Positions 33,871-45,109 of a DNA stretch of 64,000 bases are shown piece by piece. A program made the position numbers and the translations under genes. Below the pieces are notes generated by a model. The model saw only the letters and a program-made list of their open reading frames with translations, was not told the DNA's origin and did no database searches. Every line of letters begins with the position of its first letter. The first letter of the stretch is position 1. Origin of the DNA: Gyrodactylus bullatarudis (taxonomy: Eukaryota; Platyhelminthes; Monogenea; Gyrodactylidea; Gyrodactylidae); the NCBI GenBank assembly GCA_012064415.1, contig SSNU01000134.1:1-64000 (forward strand), in the 5' to 3' direction.

Positions 33871-34984
33871 TAAAGCATTCATAAAATTTATGCTATTATA
33901 TAACTTATAATAATTGTTTATAAATCGCGTTATAATTCTCATAAGAATTTCCGATCAAATTCGACGAAAGAGTCAATATTTGTAAGAACAATAAAAGCCT
34001 GGTTTCAATGTTTAAAGAAATATTTCATATTGCCAAGTGTCGTTGTGCCATCAGCACACAATGCTGTTGTAAAAAAGATGATCCAAACTGCTGGTCTTCT
34101 GTTGAAATTCTTAAAGCCCTCATTTCTCCTGATATCGTATCAGTTAATGATATACTATATATGCTCTTTCAATATATGCCGCCAAACAAAATGTATGACA
34201 CATATATGCACTAACAACTTTTTAACTCTTACCCCAACAGCAGTTTTAAATATCGCAATGTGTTTAGATTGAAAAAGTATACCTCGAATTTAAAATATGC
34301 TTTATATGCATTTTTCAAGTCCTTGTTATAAAATAAGGGCGTTTTTATTCAATGAATGCACATTTATTTATGGTTCAAGACAATCTTTGATAGAGTTGAG
34401 AGTGGTCTCAATCGAAAGAGCAGAAAATTCTGAAATTTGATCTATTTGAAAAAACAAATTTTATGATTTTTCTCAATAAATTTTACTAGATTTTATTTTT
34501 CGCGCAAATTTTTTCTCTTTCTGCCGTTCATACATACACAAATCGATGCAGAATTCAATTTTCTATTCAATGATATCCAGTTGTTGGGCAATTAGTTAAT
34601 TTTTCTTAATGATTTTTCTCCAGTTTTGGGAAAATACGATATCTCGATACATAATCTGCGTCAAATTTCGGATCAGGATCACTTTAATTTATTTTGATAT
34701 ACCCAGATCGAAAAAAGTGACACGCCGTGTAAATTACACGGTGTAATTTACAAATCTTCAAAGAAATATAGTACGCTGAAGACACCAAAACTTTTTAATC
34801 AATCGTAACAATGATAAGAAAAGTGAGGTCTAAAGTGAATTTCTCTTTCACTCACATATCGAAATTGAAGCATCGTGATTTTTTTTGATATGTCTAGTTA
34901 CCGGTGTCTTACTTCTTTCTTACAAAGTAAAATCCTCATAGAACTTTTCAAAATACTAAATGAATTTGGACATAAAGCTACACT
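33871..34984. other. Repeats, no gene
   Basis: Contains a decayed Penelope terminus with a hammerhead-like remnant on the minus strand (34346-34382, ACCATAAATAAATGTGCAT). A block at 34385-34460 is shared inversely with 62570-62650 (GAGTGGTCTCAATCGAAAGA). The repeat at 34545-34735 ends in the palindrome ACACGGTGTAATTTACA. Two overlapping frames near 34008-34272 are short and unrecognised. Confidence 0.5.
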
Positions 34985-35611
34985 AGAAAAATCAAAATTT
35001 TTCTAAAAAGAAATAAAATTCCTAGGACATATCATCGATGAAAATGGTAGAAGACCCGAACCTAAAAAATTCGAAACCTTCAAAAAGATGAAATTACCAA
35101 AAAATTCAAAGGATTTAATGACATTCCTAGGCATGGTTACGTTTTATGGTCCATATATGAAAGAATTACATAAATATACTCCAACACTACAACAACTCAT
35201 CTATAAATATGTAGAATTCATTTGGTTAGAAAAATACACCAAGGTAGTAGAAAGTATAAAATATCTGATTTGTAAAGAAACAATGGTAGCTCATTTTGAC
35301 TTGGAAAAAATAACCATCGTAGCAGCCGACGCCAGCGATTACGTAATGGGTGGAGTATTACTACAAAAAGACAAAAATGGCATCATAAGACCAATTCAAC
35401 ATATGCACGCTACTTTTTATGTTAGTTAAAGGAAATATAGCCAAATCGAGAAAGAAGGTTTAGCACTAATCTTAGCTATTCAAAAAGTTCATAAGTTCAT
35501 AATAGGAAAGAAATTTATTCTTCAAACAGATCACAAACCTTTACTACATATCTTCAAGCCGAAAAATGGAATACCCATTTATACTTCTAAGACTTTAAAG
35601 ATGGGGCATAC
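34985..35611 (+). pseudogene. Ty3/gypsy-type pol relic (RT end and RNase H)
   Basis: FLGMVTFYGPYMKELHKYTP matches the 'FLGlvnyYrrfi' region after the RT palm. AADASDYVMGGVLLQ is the RNase H start ('DAS..giGavL'). EKEGLALILAIQKVHKFI and TDHKPLLHIF follow. An in-frame stop after FYVS (about 35428) and a frameshift near 35598 break it. The sequence is split by the hAT-like element after GGGCATAC and resumes at 38406. No LTR or env-like gene is visible. Confidence 0.75.
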
Positions 35612-38405
35612 TAGACATAGATGAAATTTGAATTTCTGTCAAAAATCGCAAAGTCCTCACAATAAACAAATACAGAGTATTGTTTTAATTCAGTAAATCA
35701 CTATATCTTGAAGCTAAACTAAGGTTTCGAACTATGGAGAAGTAAAATCATAATCGTAATATTATTTTAAAATGATGTTTATTTACAATATTTATTTAAA
35801 GAAGAATTCTTTAAAATACAATTTTTTTGTTCATTTAAATTAATTTTAACCATTAGCGTTATTTCAAACAAGAAAAAAATATTAGCCAGAATGTAGGTAA
35901 AAAAATATTTTACAATTTATTAATATAATCAAAAAAGTTCATGCCGCTTGGAAAAATTGTTCTGCTGACTCTGACACTTTCAGCAGTATGATCAACATTT
36001 TCCAATTTTTTCACAGATCCAACGGCATGTTTAATGTCTTTGATGAGTCTTTCTATGCCCTGAGTATTTGAAGGATAATCTGGGTATAGAATTAGTCTAT
36101 CTCCAAGGAAAGGGACATCACATAATGGCGGGTAACAATAAGGAACAGAAGCAAAGTTGATCATCTCTGAATAATGCCCTGCATTGAACCTGAGTTTTGG
36201 CTTTTTGTACTCTCGAAGACCAACGACAGCTGCACCAATAAGTCTTCTGGCCAACATTCTCAAATCAATATTGTCTTCTGACATCAAACTAAGAAGGACA
36301 CACTCAGGATGGGCCATGAAAGAGTTCGTTTGAAGCGATGACTTGGCTATTCGCTTTATCTGCAACTGATCGAATGCGTTTATCCTGACCATAATGTTGT
36401 AGAAAACTTTTGGCGCTTCCAACAATGTAGCTCTGTGATTAGCCTCAAACCAGGAAGGAACGTAGACGTGCATCACAAAGCTGGCCAAGTTATACAATTC
36501 TCTTTCTGGAACCTCTTTGGCAACATACAACCGAAGAATTCGACAAGCTAATATCGTCCATCTGGCCATGTAGATATCTCCTATAGAATTTCTTCTTATA
36601 AACTCTACCAATACAGGACTGCGTGCTCTACCTGAAAGTATAGAAATATAATTTATAAATTACAAAGAAAAAATTATAATTTGTAAATCATACCTTGTTT
36701 GACTAACAGAGCCATTTTATAAAGGTACATTTGCTCATGTCCCAATTTTTTGATCTGGTCTTCAGCGACTGGATAGAGAAATGCATTGATCCTTCTAAAA
36801 TTGGCAACTGGACTGTTCTTGTTGACCAGGGGTAGTTGTCGACCGATTAAACCATCCAAATTGTGTGGACCCAAGACTCTCCCATCATATAACGTGATCA
36901 CCTTCTTGAGAACATTTTCTATTGCATGTAAGATGCAAACGACTCTCTGGATGTTCCTGTTCAAAAGTCGCTCTAAAATGGTTACTAATCCAGCTTCAGA
37001 AGCAACATTTGCACCTGCACCATCGCAGGTAATAGCTTTAAGTGAATCAACAGAATTGGTATCTCGAAGCACATTCATGATGATATCAGCGAACGCCTGA
37101 CCAGTTTGATCTGGAGCTTCCTTTGAGGCAACGAGTCTATCACCAGGTAAATCACTCATCACAAGAATATTCACTTTCCTTGACTTGTCCCGATAAAATT
37201 TGGCAATTTTACCAGCAGCGTCGACTTGCAAGTTGACAATCTCAGTCGGGGCACCATTTTGAAAATTTAATTTGGCCAGTTCTGCTTCTTTTTTCAATTT
37301 GTATTCACTGATATAGATGCTGTCACGAATGATATTCATATCAGTGTTTGCAGTATTGATAAGGCTAGCTGCACCGGCAACCGAAACCCCAATTCTTTTG
37401 GCCACTTTGTAAGTATTTTCCAAACGATGTTTGTTATACTTCCTTGTTGGACCATCATCTTCTGGAGAACCTGCTGCAACATATGGCTCGCCACTTGAAG
37501 AAGCGTTTGGCTCAGACTCAGTCAAGGTCTCATCTAAATCCACGTTTGGCTCTTCAATAGGCAAGGCATCGTTCATTCTATTCCTCTGTTCTTCCGCCAT
37601 TTGAAGCTGTTGCCTGAAATCATCCACCGTGTATCTCCTGGGACCAGATTGATCCTTTAAGAAGCTCAGTGTGATATTATGAAGATGATTTTGTTGCAAA
37701 CATCTAACAGGCTTCTTGGCTGCACAAAGACATTTGGCTACTGGAAAGAGTTGTTGCCAGAAATTGATCAAGCAAAGATTCTTGTTCCTGAGCTGATTTC
37801 TTTGTAGTTCCATTTTATTAATACTCTTTAAAATTGCTCGATAGTCTTTAGGCTGGATTCCGTTGACTATATAGTGCTGTCTCAGCATCTCAACAATTTT
37901 TCTTCTTAAAGTCGCCTTTCCTCTGGTTGGTCTTGCACCAGAATGAAGCTTAATGGTGTTAAAAACTTCCAGATAAGTTGGAAGATTATTTGGAGAGAAC
38001 TGGGTAGGCTGTTCAAAAAGATTATTAATCTCTCTCATTGTTTCTCTGGGCATTTTGCTAAAGAAATTAGAATTGAAACTTACAAAGCGAAAATAACACG
38101 TGAATTTTGAAAGTGCGGTAGGAAATTTGTTGATTTAAACAATTTGTTATATTACTGAAATTTTTATGAAAATAGCATCAAAATAATGTGGGAATTTTTC
38201 TTATTATAATTCATTAGTTTTTATTATAATTTGAGAGAAGAGACATTTTGGTGGGATTTCAAAATCAATGGATTATCTTTTATTTTCATCGCATAATTCA
38301 GAATTGTAAATTAAGAGCCTGAAACTATAGAATTTTCACTTAAAAAATCATATATTTGAAAGATATTCTGGGAACAAGCGCTGTTTCAAATTTCATCTAT
38401 GTCTA
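35612..38405 (-). mobile_element. hAT-like element, copy 2 (intact)
   Basis: Perfect 8-bp target duplication GGGCATAC (35604-35611 and 38406-38413). The inverted ends TAGACATAGATGAAATTTGA are identical over 20 bp. The insertion splits a gypsy pol relic whose halves rejoin across the element. One transposase-like gene on the minus strand is fully open. Length 2794 bp. Confidence 0.93.
35910..38053 (-). CDS. hAT-like transposase, intact copy (693 aa)
   Basis: Exon 1 38053-36694 and exon 2 36631-35910, split by a 62-nt intron (GTATGA...TTTCAG, phase 1); 2082 nt give 693 residues. An N-terminal Cys/His cluster (C108, C110, C118, H123) is followed by FLKDQSGPRRYTVDDF, an acidic/Ser linker to about 205, first acidic site D278 (LQVDAAGKI), D344 (ITCDGAGANV), C373-H376 (VVCILHAIEN), GRVLGPHNLDGLIGRQL, MARWTILACRILRLYV, and E647 (NTQGIERLIKDIK). 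CxxH after the second Asp is typical of hAT transposases. From memory, the GPIGK, RWLTTANRILRLY and HTQAVER-type motifs mark an uncharacterised family abundant in arthropods. The TIRs and duplication support a transposase role. ATG at 38053 is the first in frame. Confidence 0.85.
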
Positions 38406-38907
38406 GGGCATACTAATTGCTAATTATGTTTTCACTATTGAATACATAGGAAGTACGAAAGAATTTGGAATGACAGACGCCTTATCTTGTCTAATCGAAG
38501 ATAATAAAACAGTAGCTCAAGAAAATATAATTGCAACTATAAATAAAATCGACATTGAGTTAACTGAAAATATGATAAAAAAATTCAAAATGTTGCCCTT
38601 AAGTTGAGAGAAGATCAAAGAAGAGTCAAATGAAAGATGAAAATTTGTTAAAAAAAATAAAAGAAAGAACCTTAGACTCTTCAAAATGGAAAAATAACCA
38701 TAACTAAAAGATGAAATGTCTCAATTTTATAAAATCAGAAACGAATTATCTATTATCAATGAGTGCATAATGTTTCACGACCGCGTGATAATACCAAAAA
38801 GCTTAAGAAAAGAAGTACTTGAAATGTTACATCAAGGAATCTCATATAAACTAAATAATGCTAGAAGAAAAGTCAATGATCTAAATCTAAAAATTTTTGA
38901 TTTCTGA
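38406..38907 (+). pseudogene. Ty3/gypsy-type pol relic, continuation
   Basis: Continues from 35611 in frame as LIANYVFTIEYIGSTKEFGM-TDALSCL, the end of RNase H ('fei.Y..g..n..aDaLSR'). LHQGISYKLNNARRKVN near 38830 is a remnant of the integrase HHCC zinc region. Stops occur throughout. It ends where the Tc1-like element at 38910 was inserted. Confidence 0.65.
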
Positions 38908-38909
38908 TA

Positions 38910-41900
38910 CAGTAGCACGCGAAACCACATGGACAAGGTTCAATTTTGCGATTTCTTGAATGAAGCGTTAACCAATCATCTTTTACTATGATTTCTTATT
39001 AATTTTTAATAAAAATGCGTAAAATTTAACGTAGAGCATTCATTGACTTCTCATTTTCATACTTGGTCAATTTTTGGATTACAAACTTGAGGTTTTTACT
39101 CGTCTTATTTTCAAGAATAATTGAAATTATTCGATTGTTATTCGCTCAATAATCATGGAAAAGGTCTTAAAAGAAAGAAGAATGAAAACACTACGATATC
39201 CTATCAAAGTTTTAAACGAAACCTTAAGAATAACACTCGAATTTTTACTCAAAGATGGTCTAAAAAATTCACGCCACTTGTACAAGTTCCTGAGCTCTCA
39301 GAACATCAGTTAAGTAATGAATAACAGAGAATGAATGATAAAAAGTTTTTATTTTGTTGAAATTTGACATTGAAACGTCTTTTTCTATTCTGGATTGTTT
39401 AATGACAAGAACTGAAAAATGAGATTCAGTGTTGTTTCAAGACTTGACTTTCAATGCTAATTTGAGATGAATGAGTGGATTACAACTTGAAAAAACTGCT
39501 TGAATTCGTGGAATAGGTTCTTGGGAATAAGAGAAAATTGATTAGGAAACCAAACTTTCAACTTTTGCTTGTCCCAGTGGGCTTGACAAAGAAAAGGATA
39601 TCAGATATTGTAAGACAATGTAATAAACATCATCGAAGCATCATTTTGATTTCCATCACCATTTTGAAGACTCCTCTACACATGAAGACACATTTTTCAA
39701 CTGGAAATCGGTTTATTTCATCGAGCTGAAATCATCATTTTTGTCTCGTCTTGCAATTTGGTTGACAGGGAAACAGAAAGAGAATTGAGATGTTTTTAAT
39801 GAATGCGGTTACATTTTGTCATTATTATATCCTTATAGTGGCTTGTTATCGTGAAAATATTGTCTCTTCTTAAAGTTCAGGATTCATAAAGACTTTGAAT
39901 TTTAATTTTCAATTGTGAGTACTTTTTTATTTAAAATTGATTCTTAAAGTATTTTTGTTTTAATTAATTTTCCTTTCAATTGTGAAAAGAAGACGACTAG
40001 TCAAGAATTCTTTAATTTCATCTTTACAGTCAGATATTCTGGGAAATTTTCATACTATTCATAATTAAACAATAGCAAGAACTGAATAGTTGTCTGTTTT
40101 CTCAAAATTATAAGACGTTTTCACAAACGAGAAAGAACTGTGACTTAAGAAAAGTTTATTTATGAATAAAATAAGTAAATATGTACAAATAAATAAGTAA
40201 ATTTGTTTTTTAAAATTATGTACAAATAAAATTATAATATAAATCTGTTCAATGAAAATGAATTATTTAATCTTTTTAAAAAAATGAAAATGTCAATATC
40301 TTGTGTAGCCCCCTCCAGCCCTTATGACAGCACGCAGGCGCTTTGGCATTGAGTCGATAAGGTTGTTTACTTTCTGCTGCATATCTGGTGAAGCAATGAT
40401 CCTTCTCAGTATTTGATCCATTGCCTCACGACTGAAGAAGGTACCGGCTGCATAGTCTCTCCAAAAGTTCTTGGAGAAGCCAAATAGATTCTCAATAGGG
40501 TTGAGGTCAGGGGAATACGGAGGCCATTCCAAAATTTGGATGTTATTATGTGCATAATAATGCCTAGATATTGCTGATTTATGTATTGGGGCATTGTCCA
40601 AAACCACCCTGACCCCAACCTCTGCTTCTTGTTCATTCGGAAGGGCGCCCATCTTCTCTTCCGTGGATTCCTCAGATGTATCTATGATATAAGAACAAGA
40701 GAAATAATAAGTGAAAAATGGTTTTACTTACCCCCAGCCAAGTCTTCATCAAATGTCTCATCCGGATCATATGGAAGATTATAAGGAACGTATCCCGGTT
40801 CAAGTTCCTGTAAAGCCAGGTCGAAGAGTCTGACGAAGTCTTCGCTTTTCATGCCACCTGGGCCCTGATGTGGAGCGAAGAATGGCAGCTTTCCATAGGT
40901 GATGGCAGCAAAATACATTACACTGATACCAGATCTGACCACAGGGAGACGTTCAAGTTGAGGGTCAGATCCGGGGAAGGTCCAGATGAACTTGGATGTT
41001 CTTTTAGTAGCATTATCAGTGTATTGGACCTCATCACCAAAATGTGTGCTTCGCCAGAATTCGGGTCCCTTATCGACATACCTAAATATTGGATTCATTA
41101 TTGAATTTTCATAATAAATTGAGGATAAACTTACTTGGTTGCAAACAGCAAACGCTTCTGTCGAATTTCTCTCGTCATCGTGGGACCCTTTCTCTTCTTT
41201 TTGAGACGCAGTTTAAGTTTCCTGGCATAATTCCGCATAAGTTTAATCGGCTTTCCTGGAAAATGCTGTCTACAAATCTTGGTTAGAGGAGACTCTTTGT
41301 TCAGCTTGATTAGTGTCGGTAGTCGTCTCATAACCTCAGGAAACTTAACTGGTCTCCCTTTGTTTACTGGATGAGGAAGAGGATTCCTAAGGATTTTCAG
41401 CTTGTAGGCAACTGCAGACTTGGACATTTGGTATCGTGCTGCTATTTGTCTGACAGCCATGCCTTGGTCTGCATCACGAAGAATTAGTTGATCGTTGTCC
41501 TTAGGATAGCGTAAGTTAGTCCTCTTCTCTTTCCAGGATGCGACACGCCCTCTTCTTGAGCGAGGCCTAAGATCAACCTCCTCAGGGCGCTCCTCAGCTG
41601 GGCGATCCTCTGCAATGACGCGTTGGAGCTGAGGAAGAGAGCCTCTATCTGTTGCACGTAGATCTTCGACTCGGTTGAGCTCTCTGTCGATTCGGTGCCC
41701 TTCAATAACGATATCATTCCCCAAATTAAAGTTCAATCGAACCGGGGATCTGGGCTCGGGCACAAGGGGGGACCTGGCTCTTGGCTGGGGTGGCCTTCTT
41801 GGCTCCATTTGTATGTTCTGCTGGCGAACTGGAGACAAAGGTTGATTTGGCTTGGCCCTTCTTCGCCTTGGGGGCCGTCCAGCATTAGGAATGTTTACTA

Positions 41901-42473
41901 AGATTTATGTATTTAGCAAAAATAACTTACGGTTTGTCTGGGATGGGAGGAGCTCGACCTCATAGTCATCAAGATGACGAATGGATCGAAGTCTCCGGCT
42001 CCTTCTGACATTTTCATCGTCCATTTTGAATTTGAATTTTTAATGTCTTTATGTAAAATTCTCTAGAGATGTAAATAAACAAATTCCAAAATTTGAATTT
42101 GGAAATTTTCTTCGTTTTTTCATCACACAATTGAAAAATAATCAACTACTGAAGGAAAACGATGAAAATTCTTATTACTTAACTAAACTCAACCAAATCT
42201 TGTTCTGACTCAATATTTTTTGAATAAATGCAATATTTTCATAAAAAATTATATTAAAACATCTTATTTTTCTCATTTCATCCACCAGGACAGACAATGA
42301 AAATAGTGATTTTTGAGATTGCGTAATTGAGCGACTATGAGCCTTGAATGAATATTCTAGTAAACGCAGATAGGTAAAAAAAGATATTTTCGGTTCAAAA
42401 TTTGATTGGTCAATCATTGCGTAATTCTGTAATTGGCTAAAAATGTTTGTCCAAATGGTTTCGCGTGCTACTG
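38910..42473 (-). mobile_element. Intact Tc1/mariner-like element, 3.56 kb
   Basis: TIRs begin CAGTAGCACGCGAAACCA and match over 28 bp with two mismatches. TA duplications lie at 38908-38909 and 42474-42475. A four-exon transposase gene on the minus strand is open throughout. CCAAT boxes lie inside both ends (about 38972 and 42405). At 3.56 kb it is more than twice the usual Tc1 size, with long non-coding flanks (38.9-40.3 kb). Confidence 0.9.
40293..42024 (-). CDS. Tc1/mariner-like DD34E transposase, 531 aa, four exons
   Basis: Exons 42024-41931, 41897-41135, 41081-40732, 40681-40293; introns of 33, 53 and 50 nt, all GT-AG. The spliced length is 1596 nt, open throughout. The N-terminal 120 residues are Arg/Pro-rich. 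An HTH follows (MAVRQIAARYQMSKSAVAYK), then NKGRPVKF (GRPR-like) and a very basic stretch RKLKLRLKKKRKG. Catalytic residues: D302 (HFGDEVQYT), D431 (VVLDNAPIHKS) and E466 (PYSPDLNPIENLF), spacing DD34E. The D-D distance (about 128) exceeds the usual 90 or so because of an acidic insert (DPDETFDEDLAGDTSEESTEE). Typical Tc1 transposases are about 340 residues. Start chosen as the only ATG that opens exon 1 and precedes a good donor. Confidence 0.85.
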
Positions 42474-42475
42474 TA

Positions 42476-43740
42476 GTTTGAGAGCTGATTTTCATCGTTT
42501 AACAGTTTGCTGAGCTCAAAAATACCTCTGTCAAAGTAATTCGTGTAATTGTATAAAGAAAGATCTTTCATGTATTCTAAGTGCCATCATTTCCTGTCTT
42601 GCTCAAATAAATAAAAATTATGAATTGGATATTTTGATCCAGCTTTCATTACTTTCTTATGTGATAGTGATTAGGTCTCCAGTGATATCATCTTGAAAGT
42701 TTTGAATAAGAAAAAAGACAAACTTGACAAGCCCAGTACGAGATTAGGATATTCTTTAAATTTTAATTATTTTAAGGATATACTAGTTTTGTACTGGTTT
42801 TAAGATTATACTAGGATATTTATATAAAATCTAATTTTAAGAATATACTGTAACATATATAAAAAAGACCAACTCGATAAAAAATAATCGACCTTATGTA
42901 TAATCAAAAATGAAAATGATAAGAAGGAAGATAAAAGACATCGAAATCATATATAGCTAAGAAAAGAAACGGAAGTAACTCAAGAAGTAAGAAATTAGAA
43001 AAAGAGGTAGGAGCAAAGACTCTGAATATAAAGAATCAATTCATAAATTACGTGGGAGTAGAAACTCCAAAAAAGAAGAGAAAAGACGGTAAAAAGGAGA
43101 AGTTACTCCGAAAGTAAAAAAAGAAGTAGAGAAAGAAAACCCGAATATAAAGAGAAAAAAAGATAAATCAAGAAGTAGGAGATCAAGCTCCGAAAATAGG
43201 AATAAAAATTATACAAAAAATAGAAAATCTGCTAGACCTTCAGTCCCAAATATAAAATATCGAAACGCTTTTGAATATTGAAAAATATACACATATACAG
43301 CTATTCTCGATGAATTTGGGAATTCATGACAAAACAAAAACCTTATTTTTTCATCAAGGTATAGAAATTTTTGGTAACTGATTCAAACTGTACTCTAGCC
43401 CAACCTCTTTGAAAACTTCGATTTATTTAGAGTTGACTATTCAGAATTTCATGTGGATCATGAAGGCCCAGGAGCGAAACGTCCCAAACGGCGGCCTCCC
43501 TCTCAAAAATCAAAATTCCCAAAAATATGATTTTTTTAACAGAGAATTAAATTCCACTTGACTTACAAGTAATTAGGTCGTTATAGAAATAAATAGTGAT
43601 AAAAATTCATTTATCGAATGAGTTTTTATGTTTATTCTTTAAAACTTTCGAAGTAAAATTAATTTCGAATAACTAATTCACGTAGTTTTTCAAACACGTC
43701 CGAAAATTCACTTATATTCATAATTTAGAAAATTGAAGGA
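42476..43740. other. Non-coding, purine-rich tract
   Basis: No supported gene. 42950-43230 is strongly A/G-rich with repeated AAGTAG and GAAAAAGA words, probably simple-sequence drift. 43440-43500 holds a short GC-richer patch without a frame. Confidence 0.4.
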
Positions 43741-43746
43741 AGATAT

Positions 43747-43790
43747 ATTAAAACCAAATGTACATTTCTTGAAGCATCATCAGTGGTAAT
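43747..43790 (-). ncRNA. Hammerhead ribozyme-like motif
   Basis: Minus strand: ATTACCA, CTGATGA (43783-43777), TGCTTCAA, GAAA (43768-43765), ATGTACAT palindromic helix III, T at 43757 as cleavage base, then TGGTTTTAAT. Helix I pairs ACCA with TGGT. It lies in the terminal repeat of the adjacent Penelope relic, the place known for such ribozymes. Confidence 0.5.
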
Positions 43791-44830
43791 TCTTCAAAAA
43801 TGATATTAGTTAAGAATTCATTCAAGATAATATTTTAGAAATAATGAAAGAAATAGTAAAGTCAACGAAAATAAGAATAAAATGCAAGCTGAAAAAACAC
43901 CAAAACTCTCCAATAAATAGCAACAGTGGAGAGAAAAGTGAAAAAGCTCACATTGGCCAAGGTAGTTGAAGATTATAGGAATAGTTTTTTTGAACACATA
44001 TATTAGGTTTATATAGGTTAATAAGAAATTTTTCTTTCACCAACCTAGGAAGATGTTTGCTAAAAGAGGACTAAGAGGTGAACCCATATCTATTCCATCT
44101 TTCTGGATGAATACTTAGTTTTAAAATGATAACGGAACGTTTGTAGAACAGATCCTAATGAGATCAGTGATTTCATTACTTTGCATTTCAAAACTTTCAT
44201 GTTCATCAATGAAAGATTTAATAACATATAATGTCTCCTCAATAGGTATACTAGGAAATAAAGAGCTTAAATCTAATGAAATCATTTCATTTAAACCACT
44301 ATTTTTTATACCTAACGATAGCATAATATGTATGTATTGGTTTTAATACATCAATAACCACTTCGCTAAATTATGTTGTGGACATGACGACATATCCAAG
44401 ATCGGCCTTACTGGAAACACCTCCGGAACTACATTATCAATTATTTTTGTGTGTCTTTGGATGTAAATGCAACCTAGACATCCTAGTATGCTTTTTAGCT
44501 ATAAAACCTCTAGTTTGATCAGAAATTATTTTCTTATCAAATAGTCCTTTTGGTATTTTGTACATATTACGCTCCATAGATTCTATTACCTTGTAATATG
44601 ACGATCTATCCCGACTCTATTTATGAATTTACTTTCGTCTGAAAGGAAATCTAACACTGCCTTATAATAATCTTCCTTATACATTAAAACTATTCCTTCA
44701 CCTTTGTCAAGTTTAGTGAGAAAAACGTTTTCATTAGATTTAAGTTCTTTTAATGCGTCGAAATGTTTTTTGGTAAGTAAACTAGATCTTAGAGGTTTTC
44801 TATCAAAACTTCTGTAAATAGATAAAAAAT
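43791..44830 (-). pseudogene. Penelope-like element relic with internal RT-EN deletion
   Basis: Minus strand, from the right: a decayed N-terminal part; then about 44324-44121 SGLNEMISLDLSSLFPSIPI (RT motif with the first catalytic D); near 44090-44045, in another frame, MGSPLSPLLANIFL (RT block ahead of the active-site loop); and then directly KEKFLINL and ICVQKNYSYN of the endonuclease C-terminus. The YxDD block, thumb and GIY-YIG core are therefore deleted at about 44043. The terminal repeat follows to 43791. Same subfamily as 20508-20873. Confidence 0.7.
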
Positions 44831-45109
44831 TTAATTATAAGAAATATTGATTTTAATTACAATTGTATTAGAAAAATAAATCATTTCATTAAAATTTTTT
44901 CACGTATCAATTGTGCTTAATCACAAGATATCATATTTAATTCAAATTCGTATCCCTATATTAAATTCGTATGGTAATGCCAAAGAAATTTAAGCCTCAA
45001 TTCCTCAAGAAAATAAAATTGCTTTGGATACTCCTGTTAATTCACCAAAGCTATCAGACTTTTCTTTTGAATATATATCGTAAGAAAGGAATGAAAAATT
45101 TGTAATAAT

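Noticed and set aside
34985..38907. Possible retrovirus-like (env-bearing) element
   Set aside because: Only decayed RT/RNase H and a trace of integrase are present. No LTR, gag or env-like frame can be seen, so only a gypsy-type pol relic is reported.
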